DNA from: Celeribacter baekdonensis
Lineage (GTDB): Bacteria; Pseudomonadota; Alphaproteobacteria; Rhodobacterales; Rhodobacteraceae
Assembly: GCF_900102315.1 (NCBI RefSeq)
Contig: NZ_FNBL01000015.1
Location: forward strand, 42,504-106,503
DNA length: 64,000 bases
Direction: 5' to 3'
Numbering within the stretch: position 1 is the stretch's first letter; each line of letters starts with the position of its first letter. The notes beneath the pieces were generated by a model. It did not search any database. It was not told the origin of the DNA and saw nothing but the letters and a program-made list of their open reading frames with translations. This document shows, one piece after another, positions 1 through 8,595 of this stretch. The position numbers and the translations under genes are program-made.

Positions 1-186
1 CCCGACGCCCGCCGCGCCATGTTGAAAATGCCACCGCTGCTGAAAACCTACCTGATGATGGGCGGCTGGGTTTCCGATCACGCCGTCGTGGACCGCGACC
101 TCGGCACCATGCACGTCTTCACCGGTGTGGAAATCAACGCCATCCCACCCGCGCGCAAGAAATTGTTGCGGGCCGTGGCGGGGTGA
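1..186 (+). CDS. olsB: OlsB-like GNAT acyltransferase, C-terminal end (partial)
   Basis: The reading frame is open from the first base to TGA at 184-186, giving 61 residues of a protein whose start lies outside the window. The segment with PPLLKTYLMMGGWV followed by VVDRDLGT resembles the C-terminal part of L-ornithine N-alpha-acyltransferases (OlsB, GNAT/hemolysin-like fold), which make lyso-ornithine lipid from ornithine and acyl-ACP at the inner membrane. The homologous region in the family reads PPLIKGYLRLGAWVGDGAVVD-like, which is the basis for the call. The catalytic GNAT core is not in view, so another acyltransferase of the same superfamily remains possible. Confidence 0.6.
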   Translation, partial: PDARRAMLKMPPLLKTYLMMGGWVSDHAVVDRDLGTMHVFTGVEINAIPPARKKLLRAVAG

Positions 187-335
187 CGGGGGACGGTTTG
201 AAGGGCTGATTTTGGCCCTTTGCAGATATGGCGTTAAGATCAGAGAGTGATAGCGGATCTTCCGAGTGTTGCGCCCGGATGACGGCGGTGCGGGATGAAG
301 ATGCCCTTTGAAAGTCGTGGTAACGCCTATGTCAA

Positions 336-860
336 ATGACTGATTTTCTTCTAGACTGCGAACAACTCGAACATGAGGATGGTTTTTTGGAAAGCGACGT
401 AGAACTTCCCTATAAGGCTGTTGAACAATTAGGGTTACTTCTAAAGGCTCTGGATGCGCTTCATCCGTTCGCTGTTCTCGGGGGAATCGAAACAAGCTAT
501 GATAGCGCAAACGACGAATGGGAGATGATCGTAGAGGCTCTTTACGGCTCTTTCATTATTCAACCAATAGTGGACACGCAAAATGTCTATTTCTTACAAG
601 ACTTTGCACGGATCGGATTCTGCAACCATACTAAGGAAAAACAACTTCGGTGCCTTGTAGAAGCCAACGGAAAAGAGCTTTTGTTGCATGATATCGGTTT
701 GGCTGAAGATGGTTACTTCAAGTTGCTGGTCTTCGAAGATAAAGGTGGCGGGAATCCGCTTTTGGCTATTGGTGGTGAAGAGCTGAAGAGTGCAAATGAT
801 GTTCGGTTCGTATCATCTTTTGCAAATGGGCCAGATGTGCCAAGTGGATTTACATTCTGA
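336..860 (+). CDS. Hypothetical protein, AT-rich orphan gene
   Basis: A 174-residue acidic soluble protein with no signal peptide or membrane segment; I do not recognise the family. Its codon use is clearly more AT-rich than the genes on either side (many AA/TT-ending codons such as gaa, aaa, ctt, ttt), a sign of recent acquisition or weak selection. No strong Shine-Dalgarno precedes ATG 336. It stands alone, with 149 bp in front and 190 bp behind, and a 13-bp perfect palindrome follows the stop. Size and acidity would fit an immunity-type or SMI1-like protein, but no partner toxin is visible, so this is only a guess. Confidence 0.6.
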   Translation: MTDFLLDCEQLEHEDGFLESDVELPYKAVEQLGLLLKALDALHPFAVLGGIETSYDSANDEWEMIVEALYGSFIIQPIVDTQNVYFLQDFARIGFCNHTKEKQLRCLVEANGKELLLHDIGLAEDGYFKLLVFEDKGGGNPLLAIGGEELKSANDVRFVSSFANGPDVPSGFTF

Positions 861-887
861 AAGTAACTTTGGTTGAGAGTCTGGCCT

Positions 888-929
888 CAAAGCCGCCATT
901 CGCCACAACTTTGCCCAATGGCGGCTTTG
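888..929. repeat. 13-bp perfect inverted repeat after the AT-rich orphan gene
   Basis: The arms CAAAGCCGCCATT (888-900) and AATGGCGGCTTTG (917-929) are perfectly complementary and separated by 16 nt. No T-tract follows, so it is not a classical intrinsic terminator. It lies 27 bp after the orphan stop and could end that transcript or be a dispersed palindromic element (inference). Confidence 0.7.
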
Positions 930-1050
930 GTGCAACGATCAGCCTTTGCAAAGGGCAGTCTCTACTCACTTCGACCCTAAGTCACCGCCCACGTCCCCAA
1001 CCGCTCCGTTCCCCGTTGACCTTTTGCGCGGCGCACAGTAGCGGTGCGGC

Positions 1051-2898
1051 ATGGCACGCGCACCCGTCTTACAGCTCTCCGACATTTCCCTCACTTTTGG
1101 GGGAGATCCCGTATTTGATGGCCTTGGCCTTGTGGTTCAGGAGGGCGATCGTGTCGCCCTTGTGGGGCGCAATGGGTCGGGGAAATCGACTTTGCTCAAG
1201 GTCATGGCCGGGCTGGTTGAACCGGACCGGGGATCGCGGGTTTTGGGGCCGGGGATCACGGTCGGATATATGGAGCAGGACCCGGACCTGTCGGGCTTTG
1301 CCACCTTGGGCGATTTTGCCGCCTCGGAACTTGATCCGGCCGAGACCTATAAGGTCGATATGGTCGCCGAAGGGTTGAAATTTAATCCCGAGACGCCGGT
1401 GGACACCGCCTCGGGTGGGGAAAAACGCCGCGCCGCCTTGGCGAAGCTTTTGGCCGAAGCGCCGGGGTTGATGTTGCTTGACGAACCGACCAACCATTTG
1501 GACATTGAAGCCATTGCCTGGCTCGAAGACGAGTTGAAATCCACCAAAACCGCCTTTGTGCTGATCTCGCACGACCGCGCGTTTCTCAATCACCTGACCC
1601 GCGCGACGCTTTGGATCGACCGGGGCGAGGTGAAGCGCCAAGAGCAAGGGTTTGAAGCCTTTGAAGAATGGCGCGACAAGATTTGGGACGACGAGGACAT
1701 GCAGCGCCACAAGTTGGATCGCAAGATCAAGGCCGAGGCGCGGTGGGCGGTCGAGGGCATTTCGGCCCGGCGCAAACGCAACCAGGGCCGGGTGCGCGCA
1801 TTGCAAGACCTGCGTGCCGAACGTTCCGGGCAAATCCGCCGTCAGGGCACGGCGGCGATGGATCTTGAAGTGGTTGAAAAATCCGGCAAACGCGTGGTCG
1901 AGGCCGAAGGCATTTCCAAAAGCTTTGGCGACAAGGTGATCCTGCGCGATTTCTCGATCAAAGTGGCGCGGGGCGACCGGATCGCTTTTGTCGGCCCCAA
2001 TGGCGCGGGCAAAACCACGCTGTTGAAAATGCTGACCGGCGAGATGGAACCGGACACCGGCACGATCAAGCTCGGCACCAAATTGGACATGGCGGTGTTT
2101 GACCAAAACCGGTCCAACATCCGCGAAGACCTGACCCTTTGGGAGGCGATGACCTCGGACAAAGACATGCGGGTGTCGGGCAAGGCCGATCAGGTCATGG
2201 TGCGCGGCGTGCCGAAACATGTGGTCGGCTATCTCAAAGAATTCCTCTTTACCGATGCGCAAGCGCGCGCGCCTGTGCGCTCATTGTCGGGCGGTGAAAA
2301 GGCGCGGCTGTTGCTGGCCAAAATCATGGCGCACCCCTCGAACCTTTTGGTGCTCGATGAGCCGACCAACGATCTTGATATCGAAACGCTTGACCTGTTG
2401 CAGGAGTTGTTGACCGATTTCGAGGGCACGGTTCTGTTGGTGTCGCACGACCGTGATTTCATTGACCGGGTGGCGACACAAACCGTGGCGATGGAGGGCG
2501 ATGGCTGGGCCACGTCTTATCCCGGCGGCTGGTCGGATTATCAATCGCAACGCGGGGCCGTGGCCAAGGCGCGGGAGCGCGAAAATGCCAAACAGGCGGA
2601 GCGTGCTGCGAGCAAACCGGCGGATGCCAAGCCCGCAGAGGCATCGCAAGCGCCTGCCAAGGCAAAAACCGCGCTGACTTTCACCGAAAAGCACCGTCTT
2701 GAGGCGCTGCCCGACGAGATGGCGCAGATCGAAGCACAGATTGGCAAATTGTCCGAACTTTTGGCCGATCCTGACCTGTTCACCCGCGAGCCGGTCAAGT
2801 TTAAAAAAGCCACGGATATGCTGACCGAACGCCAGGAGGCGCTCGCTCTGGCTGAGGAAGAATGGCTTACGCTTGAGGAGAAAAATTCCGACGCATAA
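1051..2898 (+). CDS. uup: ABC-F ATPase, Uup type
   Basis: A 615-residue soluble protein with two ABC ATPase domains and no membrane segments, as in the ABC-F family that acts on ribosomes. Domain 1 has Walker A GRNGSGKST at residues 39-47, signature SGGEKRRA near 121 and Walker B LLDEPTNHLD near 142; domain 2 has GPNGAGKTT near 315, SGGEKARL and LVLDEPTNDLD. A charged Ala/Lys-rich linker and a coiled-coil tail (about 540-610) match the C-terminal domain that separates Uup from EttA. ATG 1051 gives the family N-terminus. It is probably monocistronic; an intrinsic terminator overlaps its stop codon. Confidence 0.9.
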   Translation: MARAPVLQLSDISLTFGGDPVFDGLGLVVQEGDRVALVGRNGSGKSTLLKVMAGLVEPDRGSRVLGPGITVGYMEQDPDLSGFATLGDFAASELDPAETYKVDMVAEGLKFNPETPVDTASGGEKRRAALAKLLAEAPGLMLLDEPTNHLDIEAIAWLEDELKSTKTAFVLISHDRAFLNHLTRATLWIDRGEVKRQEQGFEAFEEWRDKIWDDEDMQRHKLDRKIKAEARWAVEGISARRKRNQGRVRALQDLRAERSGQIRRQGTAAMDLEVVEKSGKRVVEAEGISKSFGDKVILRDFSIKVARGDRIAFVGPNGAGKTTLLKMLTGEMEPDTGTIKLGTKLDMAVFDQNRSNIREDLTLWEAMTSDKDMRVSGKADQVMVRGVPKHVVGYLKEFLFTDAQARAPVRSLSGGEKARLLLAKIMAHPSNLLVLDEPTNDLDIETLDLLQELLTDFEGTVLLVSHDRDFIDRVATQTVAMEGDGWATSYPGGWSDYQSQRGAVAKARERENAKQAERAASKPADAKPAEASQAPAKAKTALTFTEKHRLEALPDEMAQIEAQIGKLSELLADPDLFTREPVKFKKATDMLTERQEALALAEEEWLTLEEKNSDA

Positions 2899-2910
2899 GT
2901 CGGGGTTTTT
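2888..2910 (+). terminator. Intrinsic terminator overlapping the uup stop codon
   Basis: Stem CCGAC (2888-2892) pairs with GTCGG (2899-2903) around a 6-nt loop that contains the TAA stop, then T5 at 2906-2910. The arm begins inside the coding sequence. Confidence 0.7.
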
Positions 2911-3117
2911 CTCATTAAGGGCCAGTTGAGGACCAATTTCGGCGGCTTCCTGCCAGAACGGCAAAATCCTTCGGCGTCTTTTGTCCCATCACGAAGACCT
3001 CACGCGGGCGTGACCTTAACCCCTCTGTTTCTTTGGAAAAAAACCATTATCTCCCTGATCGAGGTGTCGCAAACGGCATCACCTTTGGACGATCCTGAGG
3101 CAGTTAAGGAGACTATT

Positions 3118-3708
3118 ATGAAACGTATGACAACTTCCGTTCTGGTGCTCGCGAGCATGGCTCTTTCCGCTCCTGCATTTGCAGGTGGCATGACAGCTCC
3201 CACCCCTGAACCCACTGTTTATACCCCGGCGCCGGTTGTTCCGGTTGGTGCTGATTGGACGGGCGCTTATGCCGGTGGCACGCTTGGCTACGGCTGGGGC
3301 AATGATGCGCTCGATGACGCCGATGACATGACCTATGGCCTGTTTGGCGGCTACGATTACGACTTCGGTCAGTTCGTTTTGGGTGGCGAGCTTGAATATC
3401 TCAAATCCGAAATGGAAGTTGGCACCACCAAGCTCGACGACTTGACCCGTCTGAAATTGCGGGCTGGCTATGATATGGGCTCCACGCTGGTTTACGGTGT
3501 GGTCGGCGCGGCCTATGCCAACGCTGACATCGGTGGGGCTTCCTATTCCGACACGGGCGTGACCTACGGTATCGGTGTCGATTACGCCGTGACCGACAAC
3601 ATGAACGCCGGTGTTGAGCTGTTGCAAAACGACTTTAGCGAGTTCGACGACAGCGGTTCTGATCTTTCCGCCACCACGCTTGGTGCGCGCGTGTCGTTCC
3701 GCTTCTAA
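3118..3708 (+). CDS. Outer-membrane beta-barrel protein
   Basis: A 196-residue protein with a clear Sec signal peptide (residues 1-22, ending APAFA) and a C-terminal phenylalanine in VSFRF, typical of proteins inserted by the Bam complex. Alternating hydrophobic strands and YAGGTLGYGWG / LFGGYDYDFGQFVLGGELEY segments match the small OmpA/Omp25-like beta-barrel family (OMP_b-brl). The start is ATG 3118, preceded by AAGGAG at 3106-3111; the frame extends upstream to 2926 but that part is non-coding in character. A Pro/Thr-rich linker (about residues 26-44) precedes the barrel. Abundant porin-like structural protein; ligand unknown. Confidence 0.88.
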   Translation: MKRMTTSVLVLASMALSAPAFAGGMTAPTPEPTVYTPAPVVPVGADWTGAYAGGTLGYGWGNDALDDADDMTYGLFGGYDYDFGQFVLGGELEYLKSEMEVGTTKLDDLTRLKLRAGYDMGSTLVYGVVGAAYANADIGGASYSDTGVTYGIGVDYAVTDNMNAGVELLQNDFSEFDDSGSDLSATTLGARVSFRF

Positions 3709-3804
3709 ACCTCGGAGTGAAGGGCGGCCTTTGGGTGGCCCTTGCATTTCTCCCGCGTTCCCCCCAGTGACGAAGGGCGCGCCCCCCGCTTGCTCTCGTC
3801 ACAG

Positions 3805-3835
3805 CCCCCGTCCTGATCTCAGGGCGGGGGTTTTA
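3805..3835 (+). terminator. Intrinsic terminator after the beta-barrel gene
   Basis: Ten-base-pair stem (3805-3814 with 3821-3830, one G-U pair), 6-nt loop, then TTTTA. It stands 97 bp after the barrel gene; a weaker AAGGGC/GCCCTT hairpin lies closer to the stop at about 3719-3742. Confidence 0.8.
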
Positions 3836-3923
3836 TCGTGGCGGATCAGAATTTTGCCGCATCTGATTGCCAAGTCCGCGCGCCACGCTACAGTGGGGCA
3901 AAGCAAAGGGAGGCCCGTGCAAA

Positions 3924-4889
3924 ATGGCATTGGAAGACGCAAAAACTCAGATTGATATGGCCTTCACCGGCTCCGGGCGCGGGCTTGCGTTTGAAAACGC
4001 CTTTGGCGGCGCGCTGTCCGCCTTTCGCCGCCGTTATACCAAGGATCTGAGCGGGGTGGATTTGGCCATCACCGGGGTGCCGTTTGATCAGGCCGTGACC
4101 AACCGCCCCGGCACCCGCCTTGGCCCGCGCGCGATTCGCGAAGCCTCGGCGTTGCAGGCCTTTGATGCGCCTTACGGTTGGGGTTATTCGCCTTTTGATG
4201 AGTTCAACGTGGTGGATTACGGCGATCTGGCCTTTGATTATGCCAAGGTCTCCGATTTTCCCGATGCGCTGACCGACCACATTCGCACGATTTTGGCCTC
4301 TGGGGCTGGCAGCCTCGTTTTGGGCGGCGATCATTACATCAGCTACCCGATCCTCAAGGCCCATGCCGAAAAATTCGGCCCCCTCAGCCTCATTCATTTC
4401 GATGCCCATTCCGACACTTGGGCCGATGACGACCTGACCCGGATTGATCACGGCACGATGTTTTACAAGGCGGTGAAAACCGGGCTGATTGATCCGAAAA
4501 CGTCGGTCCAGATCGGTATTCGCACTGACAACCCGGACACGATGGGCGTCAATATCATTGATGCGCGGATGGTGCATGAACGTGGTGCGGCCTGGGTCGC
4601 CGCCGAGGTCAAAAAGATCGTCGCAGAGCGCGCCTGTTACCTGACCTTTGACATCGACTGTCTGGACCCGGCCTTTGCGCCGGGCACCGGCACGCCGGTG
4701 TGGGGCGGTTTGAGTTCGTGGGAGGCCGCCGCGATTTTGCGCGACATGGCCGGGGTGAACCTGACCGGCGGTGATGTGGTCGAAGTCTCGCCGCCCTATG
4801 ACACCACCGGGGCCACGGCAATTGCGGGTGCGCATGTCGCGATGGAGATCATCAGCCTGTTTGGCTGGACCCGCCGTAAGGAAGCATGA
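3924..4889 (+). CDS. speB: Agmatinase / ureohydrolase
   Basis: A 321-residue manganese ureohydrolase, most likely agmatinase, splitting agmatine to putrescine and urea in the cytosol. The metal-binding motifs are complete: GGDH at residues 134-137, DAHSD at 160-164, and DIDCLDPAFAPGTGTP starting at 243, then GGDVVEVSPPYD. ATG 3924 is preferred because GGGAGG (3908-3913) sits at the right distance; an earlier in-frame ATG at 3867 lacks a site. The next gene begins 1 bp after the stop, so they are likely co-transcribed. Related enzymes (guanidinobutyrase, formiminoglutamase) share these motifs, so substrate is inferred from family resemblance. Confidence 0.85.
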   Translation: MALEDAKTQIDMAFTGSGRGLAFENAFGGALSAFRRRYTKDLSGVDLAITGVPFDQAVTNRPGTRLGPRAIREASALQAFDAPYGWGYSPFDEFNVVDYGDLAFDYAKVSDFPDALTDHIRTILASGAGSLVLGGDHYISYPILKAHAEKFGPLSLIHFDAHSDTWADDDLTRIDHGTMFYKAVKTGLIDPKTSVQIGIRTDNPDTMGVNIIDARMVHERGAAWVAAEVKKIVAERACYLTFDIDCLDPAFAPGTGTPVWGGLSSWEAAAILRDMAGVNLTGGDVVEVSPPYDTTGATAIAGAHVAMEIISLFGWTRRKEA

Positions 4890-4890
4890 C

Positions 4891-5313
4891 GTGAAAACCG
4901 CGCTCCTCCTCCTCATTGGCCTTTTTGCCCTGTTGCAAGCTGCGGTGCGTTTGGCGCCCACGGTGCCGTCGCGGTGGCATATCGACCCGTTTGCGGCGGT
5001 GGACCCGGTGCCGGGCGGGGTGTTGGAGGTCTTCAGCGTGCCGATGGAGGCGGACGAGGCCCTCGCGCGCCTTGCCGCCATCGCCGAAACCGAACTGCGC
5101 ACCCGGCATGTGGCCGGATCGGTGGAGGAGGGGCGGTTGACCTATCGCACCCGCACCGCCTTTTGGGGCTTCCCGGATTTCACCACCATCGCCGCGAGGT
5201 CAACGGAGACCGGGGCAGAGGTGGCGATTTTGGCGCGGCTGCGCTTTGGTCGCTCCGACATGGGCGTCAATGGTCGCCGGGTGGCCGCATGGCGGGCGGC
5301 TGCAGGATTTTGA
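4891..5313 (+). CDS. DUF1499 family protein
   Basis: A 140-residue protein starting at GTG 4891 directly behind the agmatinase stop. Residues 1-22 form a hydrophobic N-terminal helix (signal anchor or signal peptide), and the remainder (EALARLAAIAETELRTRHVAGSVEEGRLTYRTRTAFWGFPDFTTI) matches the DUF1499 pattern, including the TRTAxWGFPDF core. The function of DUF1499 is not established; members are usually envelope-associated. There is no ATG in frame near the start, so GTG is the only sensible start. Confidence 0.72.
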   Translation: MKTALLLLIGLFALLQAAVRLAPTVPSRWHIDPFAAVDPVPGGVLEVFSVPMEADEALARLAAIAETELRTRHVAGSVEEGRLTYRTRTAFWGFPDFTTIAARSTETGAEVAILARLRFGRSDMGVNGRRVAAWRAAAGF

Positions 5314-5371
5314 GGCGCGCTGTGTCGGCCTCTCTTGACCCTGCGACATTTGCAGGGCAACAGATCACCCC

Positions 5372-6421
5372 ATGATACCACAGGACCGTTTGCACCAGAT
5401 CGTTGAGCGTTTTGAATTTCTTGAGGCCTCCATGGCGCAAGGAACGGGCGATATTGCGGCTTTGGGGCGGGAATATTCCGATTTGAAGCCCGTGGTGGAC
5501 CAAATTTGCGCCTATCAAGGCCTGTTGTCCGATCTCTCAGAGGCCGAAGAGATGCTCTCGGACCCGGATATGCGGGCTTTGGCGCTTGAGGAAATTCCTG
5601 TGCTCAAGGCCAGACTGCCCGAGGCCGAAGAGGCGCTGCAAATCGCGCTTTTGCCAAAGGATTCCGCCGACACCGGATCGGCCATCGTCGAAATTCGCCC
5701 CGGCACCGGCGGCGATGAAGCGGCCTTGTTTGCCGGGGATTTGTTGCGGATGTATCAACGCTACGCCGAGGCCCGGGGTTGGCGGTTTGAGATCATCGAA
5801 CTGCAGGAAAGCGAATTGGGCGGTGTCAAAGAGGTGATCGCCAATATCGCCGGGCAGGGCGTCTTTGCCCGGATGAAATTCGAGAGCGGCGTGCATCGGG
5901 TGCAGCGCGTGCCAACCACGGAATCGGGTGGGCGGGTGCATACCTCCGCCGCTACAGTCGCTGTTCTGCCCGAAGCGCAGGACGTGGACATCGAAATCAA
6001 CGCCAATGACATCCGCATCGACACGATGCGATCCTCTGGCGCGGGCGGGCAACACGTCAACACCACCGATTCTGCCGTGCGGATCACCCACATCCCGACC
6101 GGGATCGTCGTGACCTCCTCAGAAAAATCGCAACACCGCAACCGCGAGATCGCGATGAACGTGTTGCGTGCGCGGCTCTATGACGCAGAGCGGCAAAAGC
6201 TGCATGATGCGCGCTCAAGCGAGCGCAAATCGCAGGTCGGCTCCGGCGATCGCTCGGAGCGCATCCGCACTTATAATTTTCCGCAAGGCCGGATGACCGA
6301 TCACCGCATCAACCTGACGCTCTATAAGCTCGATGCGGTGATGAACGGCGATTTGGACGAGGTGATTGACGCGTTGATTTCCGATCATCAGGCGCGATTG
6401 ATGGCGGAGATGGGGCAATGA
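5372..6421 (+). CDS. prfA: Peptide chain release factor 1
   Basis: A 349-residue class I release factor that recognises UAA/UAG and triggers peptidyl-tRNA hydrolysis. The universal GGQ motif is at residues 225-227 in [22 protein letters not shown], and the family block [19 protein letters not shown] is present. Length and the [21 protein letters not shown] tail are typical of RF1 rather than RF2. It overlaps the downstream prmC by 4 bp (ATGA), the usual translational coupling with the methyltransferase that modifies this GGQ glutamine. Confidence 0.96.
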   Translation: MIPQDRLHQIVERFEFLEASMAQGTGDIAALGREYSDLKPVVDQICAYQGLLSDLSEAEEMLSDPDMRALALEEIPVLKARLPEAEEALQIALLPKDSADTGSAIVEIRPGTGGDEAALFAGDLLRMYQRYAEARGWRFEIIELQESELGGVKEVIANIAGQGVFARMKFESGVHRVQRVPTTESGGRVHTSAATVAVLPEAQDVDIEINANDIRIDTMRSSGAGGQHVNTTDSAVRITHIPTGIVVTSSEKSQHRNREIAMNVLRARLYDAERQKLHDARSSERKSQVGSGDRSERIRTYNFPQGRMTDHRINLTLYKLDAVMNGDLDEVIDALISDHQARLMAEMGQ

Positions 6422-7320
6422 CATCGGGTGTGACAACGGGTGTGACATCGGGTGTGAGCACGGCGACCACCGTTCAGCAGGCGCTTGTTATTGGCACCCG
6501 CGCGCTGGCCACCGCCGAGATTGAGGGTGCAGGCCGCGATGCGCGACTGTTGATGGCGCATGTGTTGGGGATTGCCTCAGACCGGCTGACCTTGGTGTTG
6601 CCCGATGCGATTTCGCCAGAGGCGCAAGCCGCGTTTGACGCCACCATTGCCCGGCGCGTGGCGCGCGAACCCGTGTCGCATATTCTGGGCCGCCGTGCCT
6701 TTTATGGTCGGGAGTTTCAGGTCAATGCCGATGTGTTGGACCCGCGTCCCGAGACGGAGATATTGATCCAAGAGGCGCTGACACAGCCCTTTGCCTCCGC
6801 CCTTGATCTTGGCACAGGATCGGGAGCTATCCTTTTGACATTGCTTGCGGAAAACCCTATATCTAAAGGGCTTGGGACCGATCTGTCCGAGGCGGCTTTG
6901 GCGGTGGCGCGTCAAAATTGCGCCGCTTTGGGCCTGACCAAACAGGCGCGGTTTCAACAGGCGCATTGGTGGCAGGGGGTCGAAGGGAGTTTTGATCTGA
7001 TCGTCTCCAACCCGCCTTATATTGCCGCCTCTGAGATGCCCGCGCTCTCGCCCGAACTGGCCTATGAGCCGCGCATGGCGTTGACCGATGAGGCGGATGG
7101 ATTGACGTCCTACCGTGCGATTGTGGCCGAGGCGCGGGCGCATTTGGCCCCGCGTGGGCGCATCCTGTTGGAGATCGGCCCAACCCAAGGTGCGGCCGTG
7201 TCCGATCTGTTGCTGGCGCAGGGGTTCAAGGCGGTGCGGGTGATCGCCGATCTCGATGGCCGGGACCGGGTGGTGCGGGGGCAATTGCCCAATCCACATC
7301 CACGCAACGCGGGTAAGTGA
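6418..7320 (+). CDS. prmC: Release factor glutamine methyltransferase
   Basis: A 300-residue SAM-dependent enzyme that N5-methylates the GGQ glutamine of release factors. The SAM-binding motif [12 protein letters not shown] and the catalytic NPPY (N198) are present. The N-terminal helical substrate domain is complete, but the first 13 residues ([13 protein letters not shown]) are encoded by three tandem 12-bp repeats at 6421-6456 and look like an added tail; the family core starts around residue 15. Overlap of 4 bp with prfA indicates co-expression. Confidence 0.94.
   Translation: MTSGVTTGVTSGVSTATTVQQALVIGTRALATAEIEGAGRDARLLMAHVLGIASDRLTLVLPDAISPEAQAAFDATIARRVAREPVSHILGRRAFYGREFQVNADVLDPRPETEILIQEALTQPFASALDLGTGSGAILLTLLAENPISKGLGTDLSEAALAVARQNCAALGLTKQARFQQAHWWQGVEGSFDLIVSNPPYIAASEMPALSPELAYEPRMALTDEADGLTSYRAIVAEARAHLAPRGRILLEIGPTQGAAVSDLLLAQGFKAVRVIADLDGRDRVVRGQLPNPHPRNAGK
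6421..6456. repeat. Three tandem 12-bp repeats in the prmC 5' end
   Basis: ACATCGGGTGTG, ACAACGGGTGTG and ACATCGGGTGTG follow one another without gap, one mismatch in the middle copy. They encode a TSGV-type tail and keep the frame. Confidence 0.9.
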
Positions 7321-7803
7321 CACCGGGGGCGATCCATGGGCCGATCCTTTCGGACAGCATGGGCCGATGCTTTCGGACAAGCGTCAGGAAAATCGTAACC
7401 CTTATGCGCCATGTATGCGTCATGTATGCGCTACGGTGTCCGAAAGTGTCCGTAGAAAATCTATCGCGTGCTTTGCAATGTGATGCTGCGTTGTTATGCT
7501 GTGACGTGATCCCGTGATGTGATCCTGAGGCGTGATTTTGTGACATTGATCTGACGCTGGGGCATCGACAAAGGGGCCATCGGTCGCATTTAGCCCGTGA
7601 AGAGCGCAAAAACTGCTTGTCAACAGGGGTGGGACATGATTACTGAGGACAGCGTTTGGCAGGACTTCTGTCCCCAGCGCCGTTACCCAACACAGCTTAG
7701 ACGTTGAGGGCTCCCATTTCGGGGAGCGCATGGGACAGACAAGCCCGATCTAGCATAAGCCGGTCCGAAGAACCCGGAAGACAAAGGCTCGAGAGAATAC
7801 TGT
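7321..7803. other. Repeat-rich intergenic region and long leader of the DUF4167 gene
   Basis: No convincing gene in 483 bp. It contains a near-tandem pair of 23/24-bp repeats (7336-7358 and 7359-7382), three 11-bp repeats (7403-7435), a hairpin with CTACGG/CCGTAG arms (7431-7455), and a GTGATC-rich stretch near 7500-7545. Nearer the DUF4167 start are small hairpins such as GCTCCC/GGGAGC around 7710-7726 and CCGG-flanked pairs at about 7762-7780, so the mRNA leader may be structured. Confidence 0.5.
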
Positions 7804-8490
7804 ATGAGATCCTCTAAAAACCGTTCGCGGTCCAAGACCAACAATCGCCCCCGTACCGTCGGCAACATCGTCAACCGCGTGTTTGACAGTTCCGGCCCGG
7901 AGGGCAAGGTGCGCGGCACGCCGCAACAGATCATCGACAAATACAATCAGCTGGCGCGAGACGCACAGCTGTCCAATGACCGTGTGGCGGCTGAAAACTT
8001 TCAGCAGCACGCGGAACATTACCTGCGCTTGTTGAGCGTGGCGCAAAAAGAAATGGATGCGCAGCGCGAACAACAAGAGCGCGAGCAACAAGAGCGCCGG
8101 GACCGTCAGGAATCGGAACGTCTTGAGCGTGCAGAACGTGCCGAGCGTCATCGCAAACGCGAAGAGCAGGCGGCTGAGAACGTGTCGCAACCGGCGTCTT
8201 CGCCATCCTCGGTGGCCGGTGAGGGCGATCAGCCCGATGTGGTCTTTGTCGATCACAGCACACAAGATCAGCCTGCAAGCGACGACACCGGACTGGTGGA
8301 AACACCTGAAAGTGCCGCACCTGCGCCGAAAAAGCCCCGTGCCCCGCGCAAACCGCGCGCGCCGCGCAAACCCAAAACGACGGACGAGACGTCTGGCAAT
8401 GCGGGCGGTGATACTGGTGGTGATACTGGCAAGGGCAAAGCTGAGGCGGACAGTGCCGCCACAGGCGACAGTTCCGAGGCCGCAGAGTGA
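7804..8490 (+). CDS. DUF4167 domain protein
   Basis: A 228-residue highly charged cytosolic protein. Residues 1-90 carry the DUF4167 signature: basic N-terminus RSSKNRSRSKTNNR, then NIVNRVFDSSGPEGKVRGTPQQIIDKYNQLARDAQLSNDRVAAENFQQHAEHYLRLL. This family is confined largely to Alphaproteobacteria and its function is unsettled; the Arg/Lys-rich ends suggest nucleic-acid contact (inference). A Glu/Arg-rich coiled coil follows (about 85-125), then a low-complexity tail with KPRAPRKPRAPRKPK and GGDTGGDTG repeats. A strong bidirectional terminator follows. Confidence 0.85.
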   Translation: MRSSKNRSRSKTNNRPRTVGNIVNRVFDSSGPEGKVRGTPQQIIDKYNQLARDAQLSNDRVAAENFQQHAEHYLRLLSVAQKEMDAQREQQEREQQERRDRQESERLERAERAERHRKREEQAAENVSQPASSPSSVAGEGDQPDVVFVDHSTQDQPASDDTGLVETPESAAPAPKKPRAPRKPRAPRKPKTTDETSGNAGGDTGGDTGKGKAEADSAATGDSSEAAE

Positions 8491-8533
8491 TTGCATAAGT
8501 CGCCGGGCCTTTGGGCGCGGTGCTTATGACCAA

Positions 8534-8571
8534 AACATAAAACCCGCACTTGGTTGTGCGGGTTTTATGTT
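8534..8571. terminator. Bidirectional intrinsic terminator
   Basis: A perfect 16-bp stem (8534-8549 with 8556-8571) around a 6-nt loop, with A/T tracts within both arms, so it can stop transcription from the DUF4167 gene (+) and from the LuxR-type gene (-). Confidence 0.88.
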
Positions 8572-8595
8572 GAGGCTGAAAGGGTCAGTGGTCAA

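Noticed and set aside
1069..2262. Long minus-strand open frame opposite uup
   Set aside because: His/Arg/Gly-rich composition typical of the antisense of GC-rich genes; the plus strand encodes a complete ABC-F protein.
2926..3117. Upstream in-frame extension of the beta-barrel gene
   Set aside because: The signal peptide and Shine-Dalgarno fix the start at 3118; the extension has no protein-like content.
7638..7709. 23-residue leader peptide starting at ATG 7638
   Set aside because: No ribosome site, regulatory codon run or attenuator arrangement supports it.
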